A stretch of 64,000 nucleotides of DNA from Symbiodinium natans. Lineage: Eukaryota; Sar; Dinophyceae; Suessiales; Symbiodiniaceae. Made by a program: the position numbers and the translations under genes. The stretch spans positions 1,914,501 to 1,978,500 of the forward strand of contig CAJNDS010002079.1 in NCBI GenBank assembly GCA_905221605.1, written 5' to 3'. Positions within the stretch are counted from its first letter, which is position 1. The number at the start of each line of letters is the position of its first letter. Shown piece after piece: positions 21,495-31,545 of this stretch. Below the pieces are notes generated by a model. It saw only the letters and a list, made by a program, of their open reading frames with translations. It made no database searches and was not told the origin of the DNA.

Positions 21495-22345
21495 GGTTTC
21501 AGTAGTTTGAATAGTTTGAATAGTTTGAATAGATTGAATAGATTGAATAGTTTGAATAGTTTGAATAGTTTGGGGCCCCAGGCCGGGCCCCCAAACTATT
21601 CAAACTATTCAAACTGTTCAAACCCCTCCCCTCTCCTCCCAGGGACCCCCCTAAACTATTCAAACTATTCTAACCCCCCCCCCTTCTCCTCCCAGGGACC
21701 CCCCAAAACTATTCAAACTATTCAAACTATTCAAACTATTCAAACTATTCAAACTATTCAAACTATTCAAACTATTCAAACTATTCAAACCCCGGGTTTG
21801 AATAGCTTGAATAGTTTGAATAGTTTGAACAGTTTAGGGCCCCAGGCCGGACCCCCAAACTATTCAAACTATTCAACCCCCCCCCCTCTCCTCCCGGGGA
21901 CCCCCCAAAACTATTCAAACTATTCAAACTATTCAAACTATTCAAACTATTCAAACCCCCAGGGTTTGAATAGTTTGAATAGTTTGGATAGTTTAGGGCC
22001 CCAGGCCGGACCCTCCAAACTATTCAAACTATTCAAACTATTCAAACCCCCAGGGTTTGAATAGTTTGAATAGTTTGAATAGTTTGAATAGTTTGAATAG
22101 TTTGAATAGTTTGAATAGTTTGAATAGTTTGAATAGTTTAGGGCCCCAGGCCGGACCCCCCCCCCCCAGGGTTTGAATAGTTTGAATAGTTTAGGGCCCC
22201 AGTTCGGACCCCCAAACTATTCAAACTATTCAAACCCCCCTCCGCCCTCCTCTCCTCCCAGGGACCCCCCAAAACTATTGAATAGTTTGAATAGTTTAGG
22301 GCCCCAGGCGTGACCCCCCAAACTATTCAAACTATTCAAACCCCA
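21495..22345. repeat. 9-bp repeat array in alternating orientation
   Basis: Runs of (AATAGTTTG)n and runs of its reverse complement (CAAACTATT)n alternate at least eight times, separated by a conserved GC-rich spacer (GGGCCCCAGGCCGGACCCCC) and by TCCTCCCAGGGACCCCCC. Facing runs can pair, so the block could form long hairpins or cruciforms. The open frame through it (SLNSLNSLN... then NYSNYSN...) is only the translation of the repeat. Confidence 0.9.
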
Positions 22346-22359
22346 CTCCCCCCCCCCCA

Positions 22360-22600
22360 ACAAAAGGACGAATCATCACATTATACACAAAGGTTCCTGC
22401 CTCATATATATATATATATGTATATATATATGTATGTATAGAACTATCTTATACAAGATTATGTTATATTATACTATGTGATCTGGTCTTATATTGTATT
22501 ATATTATATGTTGTTGTGTTATATGATCTTATGCTATGTTGCTTTATAGTATATCATATTAATAATATTATAGAGTGTATCTATATCGAGTACATGAACC
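22360..22600. repeat. AT-rich microsatellite with inverted dispersed flank
   Basis: AATCATCACATTATACACAA at about 22369 is the reverse complement of the flank at 4799-4828. It is followed by (AT)n/(TATG)n tracts at 22404-22440 and an AT-rich tail to about 22600 with repeated TTATATTATA words. Confidence 0.7.
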
Positions 22601-22744
22601 ATAAACCTTTTGTCCTTCAAAGGTCCTTTAAACAATCCCCGGGATGGCCCTGGGCTCCGGGCAATCATCATGGGCGCGGCCATGAACTCGTTGTTGCTAC
22701 CGGCCGGGATGTCGGCAACCGCCTCGCCTGGAAAGAGGGGCCTA

Positions 22745-22925
22745 GGTAATTAGAACAGGGTTTGTTGGGAGTTCTTATGGTACAACTAAAAAAGGGGCCA
22801 TGAGGCCATGAGGAAAAACTGCGTGTAATATAGGGGCCTTGATAGTTAGAACAGGGTTTGGGGGGCTATTATGGATACTGATAAAGGGGCCATAAAGGGA
22901 AAACTATGAGCAATTCGTCCGACCC
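22745..22925 (+). repeat. Imperfect ~100-bp direct repeat
   Basis: AGAGGGGCCTAGGTAATTAG, AACAGGGTTTG and a tail with AAAGGGGCCAT are followed by a second, altered copy (ATAGGGGCCTTGATAGTTAG, AACAGGGTTTGGGG and AAAGGGGCCATAAAG). Two copies only; origin unknown. Confidence 0.5.
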
Positions 22926-22986
22926 TACATGATATCGGCAACAGCCCCGCCTCCGCTCTGTTGTTTTCGTTTCAGGGGCTTAGAAT

Positions 22987-23095
22987 CTTGGGGACCAAAT
23001 GAACCCTGAAGTTGGAGTCATATGCCTTGTCTACTAGAATCCACTATCGAGGAAAATAGAACCATTTTCCTTCTAGGGTTCATTTGGTCCCCAAG
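22987..23095. mobile_element. 109-bp inverted-repeat element, family D
   Basis: The ends CTTGGGGACCAAATGAACCC and GGGTTCATTTGGTCCCCAAG are perfect 20-bp inverted repeats. The middle is unrelated and has no coding capacity. Size and structure fit a miniature inverted-repeat element or an introner. A lone half-end (CTTGGGGGCCAAATGAA) occurs at about 30872. No target duplication is obvious. Confidence 0.8.
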
Positions 23096-23140
23096 GAGCT
23101 TGGGGGATTTGTAGGGTTGCGGTGCCTGAGGGCATCCCCG

Positions 23141-23201
23141 AAACCCTAAACCCTAAACCCTAAACCCTAAACCCTAAACCCTAAACCCTAAACCCTAAAC
23201 C
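23141..23201 (-). repeat. (CCCTAAA)n array
   Basis: About nine perfect units followed by CCCCTCCTTTG. A second short array lies at 23306-23352. Between them is unique sequence without a gene. Confidence 0.9.
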
Positions 23202-23860
23202 CCTCCTTTGTAAGTACGTCACTAGCTCATGGCTCTGGACTCCTGGTGCCTCCCATGCCCTACATCCTAAAGGGTAGGGCTTATAAGGGCTTCAAGCCCT
23301 AGAGAAACCCTAAACCCTAAACCCTAAACCCCAAACCCTAAACCCTAAACCCTCTCGCCTTTCTAGCTGCAGGGGGGCGTGTGGGTGATACAGGATTTCT
23401 AGTCATTCGTGCAGTGGGTGCTCACAGGATGTCGTTGGTTGAAGGCTTTTAGGGTTTAGGGTTTAGGGTTTAGGGTTGAGAGTAGTTTACTCCCTCTGCA
23501 AGACAATGTGAGAAATCATTCGGAGGGGTTGGAAGAGAATGTCGGCATCAACTGCACTGCAAGCATTCTCGAGCGAGTCGCACGCCTCAAACTTGGCCCC
23601 TAACCTTTCTTGCTCCGTGGACCCTGGAGAAGTAGAAGTCTTAGGGTCCTATAGGCGTTCCCAGGTTTCGAAAAAAATCAGGCTGTCAGGGTTCTAGGGA
23701 TCTAGGGTTTCTATAGGGTTTAGTCCGGCTTTCTTTTGCCATTGCGAAGTCCATTGCTTGAAAGGCGAACATAACCAGAGTTTAAAGCTCATCCAGCCTA
23801 AAACCCTCAACGCAAAACCCTGACCCCTCAACAATAAACCCTGGACCCTAGACCCTCTGC

Positions 23861-24073
23861 ACCCTAAACCCTAAACCCTAAGCCCTAAGCCCTAAGCCCT
23901 GAACCCTGAACCCTAAACCCTAAACCCTAAACCCTAAACCCTAAACCCTAAACCCTAAACCCTAAACTCTAAACCCTAAACCCAAACCCTAAACCCTAAA
24001 CCCTAAACCCTAAACCCTAAACCCTAAACCCTAAACCCTAAACCCTAAACCCTAAACCCAAAACCCTAAACCC
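23861..24073 (-). repeat. Long CCCTAAA array with sparse variants
   Basis: About 28 units, of which several are CCCTAAG, CCCTGAA or CCCAAA. It is one of the longest interstitial telomere tracts in the window and lies 90 bp from a G-strand array starting at about 24168. Confidence 0.9.
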
Positions 24074-24165
24074 AACACGAATGCTCAAAAGCTCATAGAG
24101 CTGCTCTCGCTTTTGTCGAAGGCGCCGGACACCGGAGGCAGCGACCCCCAAGCGGCAGGCACCTG

Positions 24166-24420
24166 AGGGTTTAGGGTTTATTTAGGGTTTAGGGTTTAGG
24201 GTTTGGGGTTTGGGGTTTGGGGTTTGGGGTTTAGGGTTTAGGGTTTAGGCTTTAGGGCCGTTTAGGGTTTAGGGCCGTTTAGGGTTTAGGGTTGAGGGGT
24301 TTAGGGTTTTAGGGGTTGGGGTTTAGGGGTCTAGTAGGGGTTTAGGGTTAGGGGTTTCGGGTTTTAGGGTTTTGAGGTTTTAGGGCTTTAGGGTTTGGGG
24401 TTTCGGGCTTCGTAGCCCGA
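24166..24420 (+). repeat. TTTAGGG array with drifting variants
   Basis: Clean TTTAGGG units give way to TTTGGGG, TTTAGGGCCG and TTTAGGGG forms, then to TTTCGGG. Together with 23861-24073 this makes a C-strand to G-strand divergent pair around an approximately 90-bp unique centre. Confidence 0.85.
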
Positions 24421-24839
24421 AACGCTTTGCTAAACCCGTTTGGGTTTAGGTCAGAGCTTCGAGCCATGGACTCTTCTTAAGAGGATCATCTTGGGACAAG
24501 ATCTTGATCCCCTTGAAAAGGGGTGGCTCCCTGAAACAGACGTCGGAGCCCTCTAAGGGTGCCCAAGCAGCCCCGTCACTTTGAGAATCTTTCAAAGGGT
24601 TTAGGGTTTAGGGTTTAGGGTTTAGGGTTTAGGGTTTAGGGTTGCGGAGTAGGTGCCGGTGAGGAGGTTTATCAGGAGGTGTAGGGTTCTGGGGGGGACA
24701 GGATCTCGGGATGAGCTTAGAGTCCGGATGCTTGGAAGAGGCACGCAGTCGCATGGGTGGAGCCAGTGGTCGTTCTGGATGTCCGTCGACGGGTCATCCA
24801 GGATCTGATGATGTCAGGCGGATTCGGATGGACATTTGA

Positions 24840-24950
24840 CTTGGCTGCACTCAGGAGGGTAGCCATAAATTAAACTTCTAGCTGCCTTAATAAGAAACCC
24901 AATAAACCCAAAAAAGGTAAGGATCTAAAGTCACCGTAAAGTATCACAAA
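24840..24950 (-). mobile_element. ~110-bp element, family B, copy 1 (inverted)
   Basis: Read on the minus strand it starts TTTGTGATACTTTACGGTGA, includes CCTTTTTTGGGTTTATTGGG and TAAGGCAGCTAGAAG, and ends CTACCCTCCTGAGTGCAGCC AAG. Related copies lie at 52529, 57306 and 58423. At 57306 the same element sits between coding-like sequence with GT and AAG at its ends, which suggests introner behaviour. Confidence 0.75.
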
Positions 24951-25066
24951 GTTGAGAGCCCGGGGAGCCCCAAACCCATAAACCCACAGGGCTTCGCATG
25001 CAGATTGCTTTTGCAGCCCTAGGGTGCTTCAGAGAGAGCCCCAGATCGGAGAGGGCCCCATAAATG

Positions 25067-25100
25067 TTTAGGGTTTAGGGTTTAGGGTTTAGGGTTTCTT
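25067..25100 (+). repeat. Short TTTAGGG array
   Basis: Five units. The surrounding 24.4-25.3 kb contains further short tracts (24597-24645) and unique sequence in which I see no gene. Confidence 0.85.
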
Positions 25101-25329
25101 GCGAAGCGACAGGTGCCCAGAGCGGGGAAACCGATGAAGCCTTACCCGGGCCTTTCAGGTCCGAAGCCCTGGTCGCCAAACCCAAAATGAAGGGCTTTGC
25201 CTCCCGGGCTCGGGGTGTCGGGTTTGGGCTGCGTATTCAGTACCTTGCCCCTAAACCGCAAACCCCAAACCCCAAACCCTGAATCCTAAACCTCTCTTTA
25301 ACTTTCATATGTATATAAACCCTAATGAC

Positions 25330-25632
25330 TTGGCCTCAATTTCAAAACTTTGGCCGGCAATTGCCAAAAGTTGGCCGGCAATTGTCAAAAGCTGGCCGGC
25401 AACTGTTTTTTTGCAATTGCCGGCCAGATTTTTGACAATTGCCGGCCAACTTTTGACAATTGCCGGCCAACTTTTGACAAATTCACGGGCCGGAACTGTC
25501 GAAAGTTGGCAGGCAATTGTCAGAAGTTGGCCGGCAATTGTCAAAACTTGGCCGGCAATCGTCAAAACTTGGCCGGCAATTGTCAAAACATGGCCGGCAA
25601 TTGTCAACACTTGGCCGGCAATTGCAAAAATC
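25330..25632. repeat. 21-bp repeat array with an internal inverted block
   Basis: The unit is TTGGCCGGCAATTGTCAAAA plus one base. Units at 25350-25400 and 25500-25630 run in one direction, while those at about 25415-25480 (CAATTGCCGGCCAACTTTTG) are inverted. The unit contains the self-complementary CAATTG and GCCGGC, so single units can also fold. Open frames across it are repeat translations. Confidence 0.9.
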
Positions 25633-25639
25633 CCCCCCG

Positions 25640-26570
25640 CCCCTTCAGGGCCTGTGTTTAGGGTTTCAGGGCCCAGCGTTTAGGGTTTCAAGGCCTCAGG
25701 GCCTGTGGTTAGGGTTTAGGGTTTCAGGGCCCAGCGTTTAGGGTTTCAAGGCCTTAGGGTTTCAAGGCTCAGAGCCTGTGTTTAGGGTTTCAGGGCCCAG
25801 CGTTGTTTGAAGGCCTCAGGGCCTGTGTTTAGGGGTTTAGGGCCCAGCGTTTAGGGTTTCAAGGCCTCAAGGCCTCTGTTTAGGGTTTCAAGGCCTCAGG
25901 GCCTGTGTTTAGGGTTTCAGGGCCTGTGTTTAGGGTTTCAGGGCCCCTGTTTTTAGGGTTTCAGGGCCCAGCGTTTGGGGTTTCAAGGCCTGCGTTTAGG
26001 GGTTCAGGGCCCAGCGTTTCGGGTTTCAAGGGTTCAGGGCCTGTGTTTAGGGGTTCAGGGCCCAGCGTTTAGGGTTTCAAGGCCTCAAGGCCTCTGTTTA
26101 GGGTTTCAAGGCCTCAGGGCCTGTGTTTAGGGTTTCAGGGCCCAGGGTTTAGGGTTTCCAGGCTTCAGGGCCTGTGTTTAGGGTTTCAGGGCCCCTGTTT
26201 TTAGGGTTTCAGGGCCCAGCGTTTGGGGTTTCAAGGCCTGCGTTTAGGGGTTCAGGGCCCAGCGTTTCGGGTTTCAAGGGTTCAGGGCCTGTGTTTAGGG
26301 TTTCAGGGCCCAGCGTTTAGGGTTTCAAGGCCTCAGGGCCTGTGTTTAGGGGTTCAGGGCCCAGCGTTTAGGGTTTCAAGGCCTCAGGGCCTGTGTTTAG
26401 CGTTTCAAGGCCTCAGGGCCTGTGTTTAGGGTTCCAGGGCCTCAAGGCCTGGGGTTTAGGGTTTCAGGGCAAGGCGGGCCCAGCGTTTAGGGGCTTCCGG
26501 GCATGTGTTATTGAGGTTTCAGGGCCTAGCATTTAGGGTTGATTTAGGGTTCCAGGCCTCAGGAGGGTTA
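25640..26570 (+). repeat. Telomere-derived minisatellite (~50 bp)
   Basis: The consensus is GTGTTTAGGGTTTCAGGGCC, CAGCGTTTAGGGTTTCAAGG and CCTCAGGGCCT. Roughly 18 divergent copies occur, with larger duplications such as 25860-26060 repeated at 26085-26290. Each unit contains one or two GTTTAGGGTTT words, so the array looks like a telomere-type repeat that acquired GGCC-rich inserts and then amplified. Confidence 0.85.
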
Positions 26571-27197
26571 GGGAGGGTTTTACCACGTACGACGGTTTTG
26601 CTTAGTGGTGCGTTTGGGGCCTAGTTAAAAGAAATTGAAAACTAAGATGTTTTCCTAATGTTATGGGATCCAAAGGGTGGGTGGGTAGATCTTCAGTGCC
26701 AGAGTAGCGAGCTTGACTAGTGAAAGCTTGGACTTGAGATGCTGAACCCTAAACCCGAAACCCTAAACCCGAAACCCTAAACCCTAAACTCTAAACCCTA
26801 AACCCTAAACCCTACACCCTGCCTTTCCTATGCGCCCGCCCACATCACGTCTACAATGCGGCCCGGCGGCCAGGACATCCACGGGTTGGTCCCCCGGTCC
26901 ATCCACGGCTGTGACGTTGGGCCTTTTAGTGGGGGCTTAGGGTTTAGGGTTTAGGGTTTAGGGCTTTTGGGTTTCAGGGTTTTTAGGGCTCACAGCGTAA
27001 AAACCTCGAACGCGAAGTCTGAAAAAAAAAAACCCTAAACCCTAAACCCTATCCCTAAACCCTACCCCCAAACCCCAAACCCAAAAAGGGACTCTGCTTC
27101 TCAAGTCCCAAGCCAAGCGGCGCCACACATCCAGGAGCCGATACGGTGGCCCTCGCTTTGGAGGTGGTGATTTTGCTCACCTCAGGGGAAGTGGGAG
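26571..27197. other. Unique spacers and short telomeric tracts
   Basis: Short CCCTAAA tracts (26743-26815) with CCCGAAA variants, a G-strand tract at 26937-26965 and a C-strand tract at 27030-27090 alternate with 80-200 bp of unique sequence. No gene seen. Confidence 0.6.
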
Positions 27198-27346
27198 GTT
27201 TAGGGTTTAGGGTTTAGGGTTTAGGGTTTAGGGTTTAGGGTTAGGGTTTAGGGTTTAGGGTTTAGGGTTTAGGGTTTAGGGTTTAGGGTTTAGGGTTTAG
27301 GGTTTAGGGTTTAGGGTTTAGGGTTTAGGGTTTAGGGTTTAGGGTT
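27198..27346 (+). repeat. Longest near-perfect TTTAGGG array
   Basis: About 21 units on the plus strand, with one shortened unit near 27240 (TTAGGG). This is the cleanest telomere tract in the window, yet it is internal. Confidence 0.95.
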
Positions 27347-27516
27347 GCTGTAAGTTGAGCTGGGTTTTGGGGAGGCTTATTCTACAGTGGGGTTTAGATG
27401 TGTTCAGGGTTTAGGTCCCCCCGTCTTCCAGGACCCACTTCTTTCAGGGTTTAGGGTTTGGGCTTATAGGGTCTCCAGAAGGGGACCTGGAAGTATTGGC
27501 TAGGTTGCTCTGGAAT

Positions 27517-27778
27517 TGCACGCGCGCGTGTGCGTGGGTGCGCGTGTGGGTGTGCGTGTGGGTGTGCGTGTGGGTGTGCGTGTGGGTGTGCATGTGGGTG
27601 TGCGTGTGGGTGTGCGTGTGGGTGTGCGTGTGGGTGTGCGTGTGCGTGTGCGTGTGGGTGTGCGTGTGGGTGTGCGTGTGGGTGTGCGTGTGGGTGTGCG
27701 TGTGGGTGTGCGTGTGGGTGTGCGTGTGGGTGTGCGTGTGGGTGTGCGTGTGGGTGTGCGTGTGCGTGTGGGTGTAGG
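27517..27778 (+). repeat. 12-bp GTGTGGGTGTGC minisatellite
   Basis: About 20 units of GTGTGGGTGTGC, some replaced by GTGTGCGTGTGC. All six frames are nearly free of stops, which explains several long spurious open frames (VWVCVWVCV and similar). Confidence 0.95.
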
Positions 27779-28405
27779 GTTTAGTTTACTTCGCTTGCTT
27801 GCGACTTGCTTGCTTGCTTTTTTCACACTGTCAGCCTGTGAGATACTCGGTGAAACCAACCTGGGGTTTTTCCTAAGTGGGAGACACTTCTTTTGGAAGC
27901 TCCTTTTCTAAGGATTCTGCGATTTTCGGGGTATATGGGTGGTTTACGACAATTAGGGGCACTTTCTTGGGGTCCTTATGCTAAAGGGGATCCTACGACT
28001 TTGGGGTCTCTTAGGGCTCTTGTCTTCGTCTACTCCCATATCAAGGGTACCCCCCCCCCCCCCCATTTTTGGAAAAAACTAAAAAACACTTGAGGGCCTG
28101 AAGTGTAGATGACTCTTCAACACAAGGGGCAGCTGCAGGAATCGCAGGGTGACAGTGTTCATCTACCATACCCTAAGGCCTATAAACCCTAAAACCCTCA
28201 AACCCTCACACCCGAGACCCTAAACCCCTAACAAACCCTAAACCCTAAACCCTAAACCCATAACCTCAAACAAACCCTACACCCTAAAACCCCAAAGCCC
28301 GGAAGAACTTGGGGCGCCCGCTGTGAGGTCCACCTTGGTCTGACCAAACACGTCCTCGGTCAGGAAGGCCCATGTCTCTTGGGGATCTGTCTTGAGGACT
28401 GAAAT
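27779..28405. other. No supported gene
   Basis: Unique sequence with a poly-C run at 28049-28064 and short CCCTAAA-like patches after 28180. Nothing recognisable. Confidence 0.45.
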
Positions 28406-28490
28406 GGGTTTAGGGTTTAGGGTTTAGAGATAAGGGTTTGGGGTTTAGAGCCCTACACCCTAAACCCTAAACCCGAAACCCTAAACCGGG
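28406..28490. repeat. Convergent telomere tracts (G-strand then C-strand)
   Basis: About four GGTTTAGGG units with one mutated unit (AGAGATAAGGGTTTGGGG) are followed within 2 bp by CCCTACACCCTAAACCCTAA. G-strand running into C-strand is the arrangement expected of two joined telomere ends, though on a very small scale. Confidence 0.7.
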
Positions 28491-29603
28491 AATTCAAACC
28501 CCTAAGCCCCTAATCCGTAAGCCCCTATACACCCGTGAAACCCATGAAAACCCTGAAGCCTGTGCCGCAATTGCGACTCTGCATCCTCGACCTTGGGGAC
28601 CTGGGGACCAAACGAAGGTCATATACCCTGTGCTGCTATCATCCTTATCAAGATATATGTGGACCGTTTTTGCCCGAAACCCTGAGGTTCCTGCATCCCT
28701 ACTTTGTGACTCTTAACCACAAGAATACGTCTAACCTACTTACAGGACTTAGAGGGCTTATAGGTGCAGCTATTATTTGGGGGTTTAGGTATTCAGTAAG
28801 CCCTAAAACCTAAACCCTAACCCTAAACCCTAAACCCTAAACCCTAAACCCTAAACCCTAGAGCCCTGAACCTGCAAGTAGGGGCCCTAAGGGGATCCTC
28901 AAGGCATGAATTGGGGGCTTCCGAAGTGTCCGTACTCAAGGGAATCCTACTATTTTGTGGGTTTGCTTTAGGGACACCGTTTATTTGCAATGGGACCCTA
29001 AAGTGTCCGTAAAGCCCCCTATACCCTATACCCTAAACCCTAAACCCTAAACCCTGAACCCTGAACCCTGAACCCTAAACTCTAAACCCTAAACCCTCAA
29101 CCCTAAACCCTAAACACCAATTGCCAAGAAGGGCGTCCGTTACCAGGTCGGCCGTCGAGCCCTTGACGCAGGCCACCGCATCCCCGTGGAGCTCCACGTA
29201 GGCCATGCTCGAGTTCTCGTAATCCTGGCTTTGGTCTAGGGCTTAGGGTTTAGGGTTTGGGTTTAGGGTTTAGGTTTTAGGGTTTAGGGTTTGGGGTTTG
29301 GGGCTTAGGGTTTGGGGTTTAGTTTAGGGCTTAGGATTTGGGGCTTGGGGTTTAGGGCTTAGGGTTTGGGGTTTCGGGCTACTTCTCCCCCCCGACCGAC
29401 TGAAAGACCTAGCAGGGTTCCGAAGAACCCCGTGTAGTGGCTTCCCAAATTGGGTCTGGGCCCAGGGCTCCAGCAACCCTAAACCCTAAACCCTAAACCT
29501 ACCTAGAGGGCCCAGGGGTTGCGAAGATTTCATCTCGGTGTCCCACTAACCGATCGAAAGGAACCAACTGGGGACTCCTGAACAGGAATTAAAGCTCCCT
29601 AGA
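28491..29603. repeat. Mixed telomere-like patches and unique spacers
   Basis: CCCTAAA tracts at 28808-28862 and 29029-29115, G-strand tracts at 29235-29375, separated by unique segments of 100-300 bp. The 28535-28813 frame (+) has no domain and I do not call it. Confidence 0.6.
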
Positions 29604-29969
29604 TCCTAAACCCCTGAACCCTGAACCCCTAAACCCCTAAACCCCTAAACCCCTAAATCTCTAAACCCCTAAACCCCTAAACCCCTAAGCCCCTGAACCC
29701 CAAAACCCCAAAACCCCCCCCTAAACCCCTAAACCCCTAAACCCCTAAACCCCTAAACCCCTAAACCCGTAAACCCCTAAACCCCTAAGCCCCGAAGCCC
29801 CTAAACCCCTAAGCCCCTAAGCCCCTAAGCCCCTAAGCCCCTAAACCCTAAGCCCCTAAGCCCCTAAGCCCCTAAGCCCCTAAGCCCCAAACCCTAAACC
29901 CTAAACCCTAAACCCTAAACCCTAAACCCTAAACCCTAAACCCTAAACCCTAAACCCTAAACCCTAAAC
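29604..29969 (-). repeat. CCCCTAAA (8-mer) array passing into CCCTAAA
   Basis: The first ~290 bp are mostly the 8-base unit CCCCTAAA, with blocks of CCCCTAAG, then the array changes abruptly at about 29886 to twelve clean 7-base CCCTAAA units. Successive homogeneous blocks indicate local slippage or conversion and not one addition event. Confidence 0.9.
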
Positions 29970-30082
29970 ACCGTTCGTCATGCCGACCTCTTCGGGCTTT
30001 GCTTTGTAGATGGCCCAGTCGCCGTTGGAGCCTGGGCCACGGCATCCCACGGGGCCTATAGAAGTACATGTTATGGTTGGGA

Positions 30083-30212
30083 TTACCCTAAACCCTAAAC
30101 CCTAAACCCTAAACCCTAAAACAATCCTGAACCCTGAACCCTAAACCCTGAACCCCTAAACCCTAAACCCTGAACCCTGAACCCTAAACCCTGAACCTCT
30201 AAACCCTAAACC
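30083..30212 (-). repeat. CCCTAAA tract with CCCTGAA variants
   Basis: Five clean units, then alternation of CCCTGAA and CCCTAAA. Flanked by unique sequence without a gene. Confidence 0.8.
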
Positions 30213-30375
30213 AAGTGAGGCCAGGACAGCCGCCCTTCGTGTCGTAGCGCATCAGCCAGAAGCTTTCCTGGGGGTCTGCAAAATTTGAGCCGTGCATTTC
30301 GATATGGCTGCATCCTCTCCCATCGAGCCCGCATAAGCTCTGAACGAGACGAGTTCTGGAACTTTTCCAGACTGC

Positions 30376-30456
30376 TAGGGTTTAGGGTTTAGGGTTTAGG
30401 GTTTAGGGTTTAGGGTTTAGGGTTTAGGGTTTAGGGTTTAGGGTTTAGGGTTTAGG
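30376..30456 (+). repeat. (TTTAGGG)n array
   Basis: About eleven perfect units. A further array of six units lies at 30904-30946. Confidence 0.95.
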
Positions 30457-30614
30457 TAACACAGGTCAGGCCTCCTTGATCAAGCCCTTCTTGAAGTACA
30501 CCTGGCGGGAGATGGGTGCCAAGCTGAATCCGAGCGGCTTCACTTGAGCGCCACGCCCTAAACATCTACAGAAAGCCCTGCAGCCCCGCAACACTGCTTC
30601 CTAAACCCTCAGAC

Positions 30615-30770
30615 CCTAAACCCCAAACAGCCCTAAATAGCCCCAAATAGTTCTTCTAAATCACCCTGAATAGGCCTAAATAACCCGAAATGTCCCTAAA
30701 ACCCTCAACCCTAAATAGCCCTAAATAGCCCTAAACCCTAAGTAGCCCTAAATGGCCCTAAATAGCCCAT
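30615..30770 (-). repeat. AGCCCTAAAT variant tract
   Basis: Units such as TAGCCCTAAA and AATAGCCC recur about twelve times with a 10-base rhythm, replacing the usual 7-base motif. This looks like a telomere-derived repeat with an inserted ATAG. Confidence 0.7.
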
Positions 30771-31276
30771 AAAGCCCTCTTGAGCATGGTGCTGAGCCCA
30801 GCACCGGTCCCTGCCCGGAGCTTGCCACATTCTCCTCAGCACGCAGGAGCTCTCGGAATGTTCCGCAAAAGCTTGGGGGCCAAATGAAAAGAAACAATTG
30901 GGTGTAGGGTTTAGGGTTTAGGGTTTAGGGTTTAGGGTTTAGGGTTACATTGCCTATACTACTACAAACGCTAGTGACGTGTATCCAGAACAACACTTTT
31001 TCGTTCACACGGTGCTCGAGAGGGGTGCTGAACAGAACTGCGTAAACTCAGACAAAGGGGATATCCGGGACAGCTATCTATATGCGCGCATATATATATA
31101 TATATACACATACATATACATACAAAATGATGCAAACAGAAAAATGCCCCGGTAGGCACATAGACATATCCATCGGCTTGCATGATTGGGGTTGGGGCTT
31201 GCCCTCAAGGTTCAGGGGGACACCTCCCTGCTCAACTTAGAGATTTACTAGGGTTTAGGGTTTAGGGTTAGGGTAT

Positions 31277-31540
31277 AGACGAGCCATTGAATCATAGTAG
31301 GCCGTAGCCGTTCCACATGAGGGACGGTGCTCGCTCACTACAACGTTCCACTTCAAGAGTAGGTTGTTGGCCTGCTTGAAGTCTGCATGAATTATTCTAT
31401 CTGCTGGAGCATGAGTGCTTCACAAGGCCCAAAGACTTGAGATTTCTTCCAGATGTGCAGAGTCACAGAGTCTTGAACTTGTTGTCACGTGAATCGGGTC
31501 AATTCATCTGTTTGCTGCTTTGTTTCGAGTAGAAGGGGTC
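31277..31540. other. Left edge of the telomere-free island
   Basis: The last TTTAGGG units end at about 31276. The following 260 bp are unique, possibly the 5' flank of the gene beginning near 31.55 kb. No core promoter or spliced-leader relic was recognised. Confidence 0.4.
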
Positions 31541-31545
31541 CTTGA

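Noticed and set aside
21480-22064. 194-codon frame (SLNSLN..., NYSNYSN...)
   Set aside because: It is the 9-bp array read in frame, flipping with array orientation.
27198-27346. A true chromosome end
   Set aside because: The array is internal with unique sequence on both sides, and arrays of both orientations are scattered throughout the window.
27496-27911. Long open frames on both strands at 27.5-27.9 kb
   Set aside because: They are translations of the 12-bp GTGTGGGTGTGC repeat, open in nearly all frames.
31300-31320. Spliced-leader relic (GGCCGTAGCCGTT)
   Set aside because: It shares only CCGTAGCC with the dinoflagellate leader; the rest does not match.
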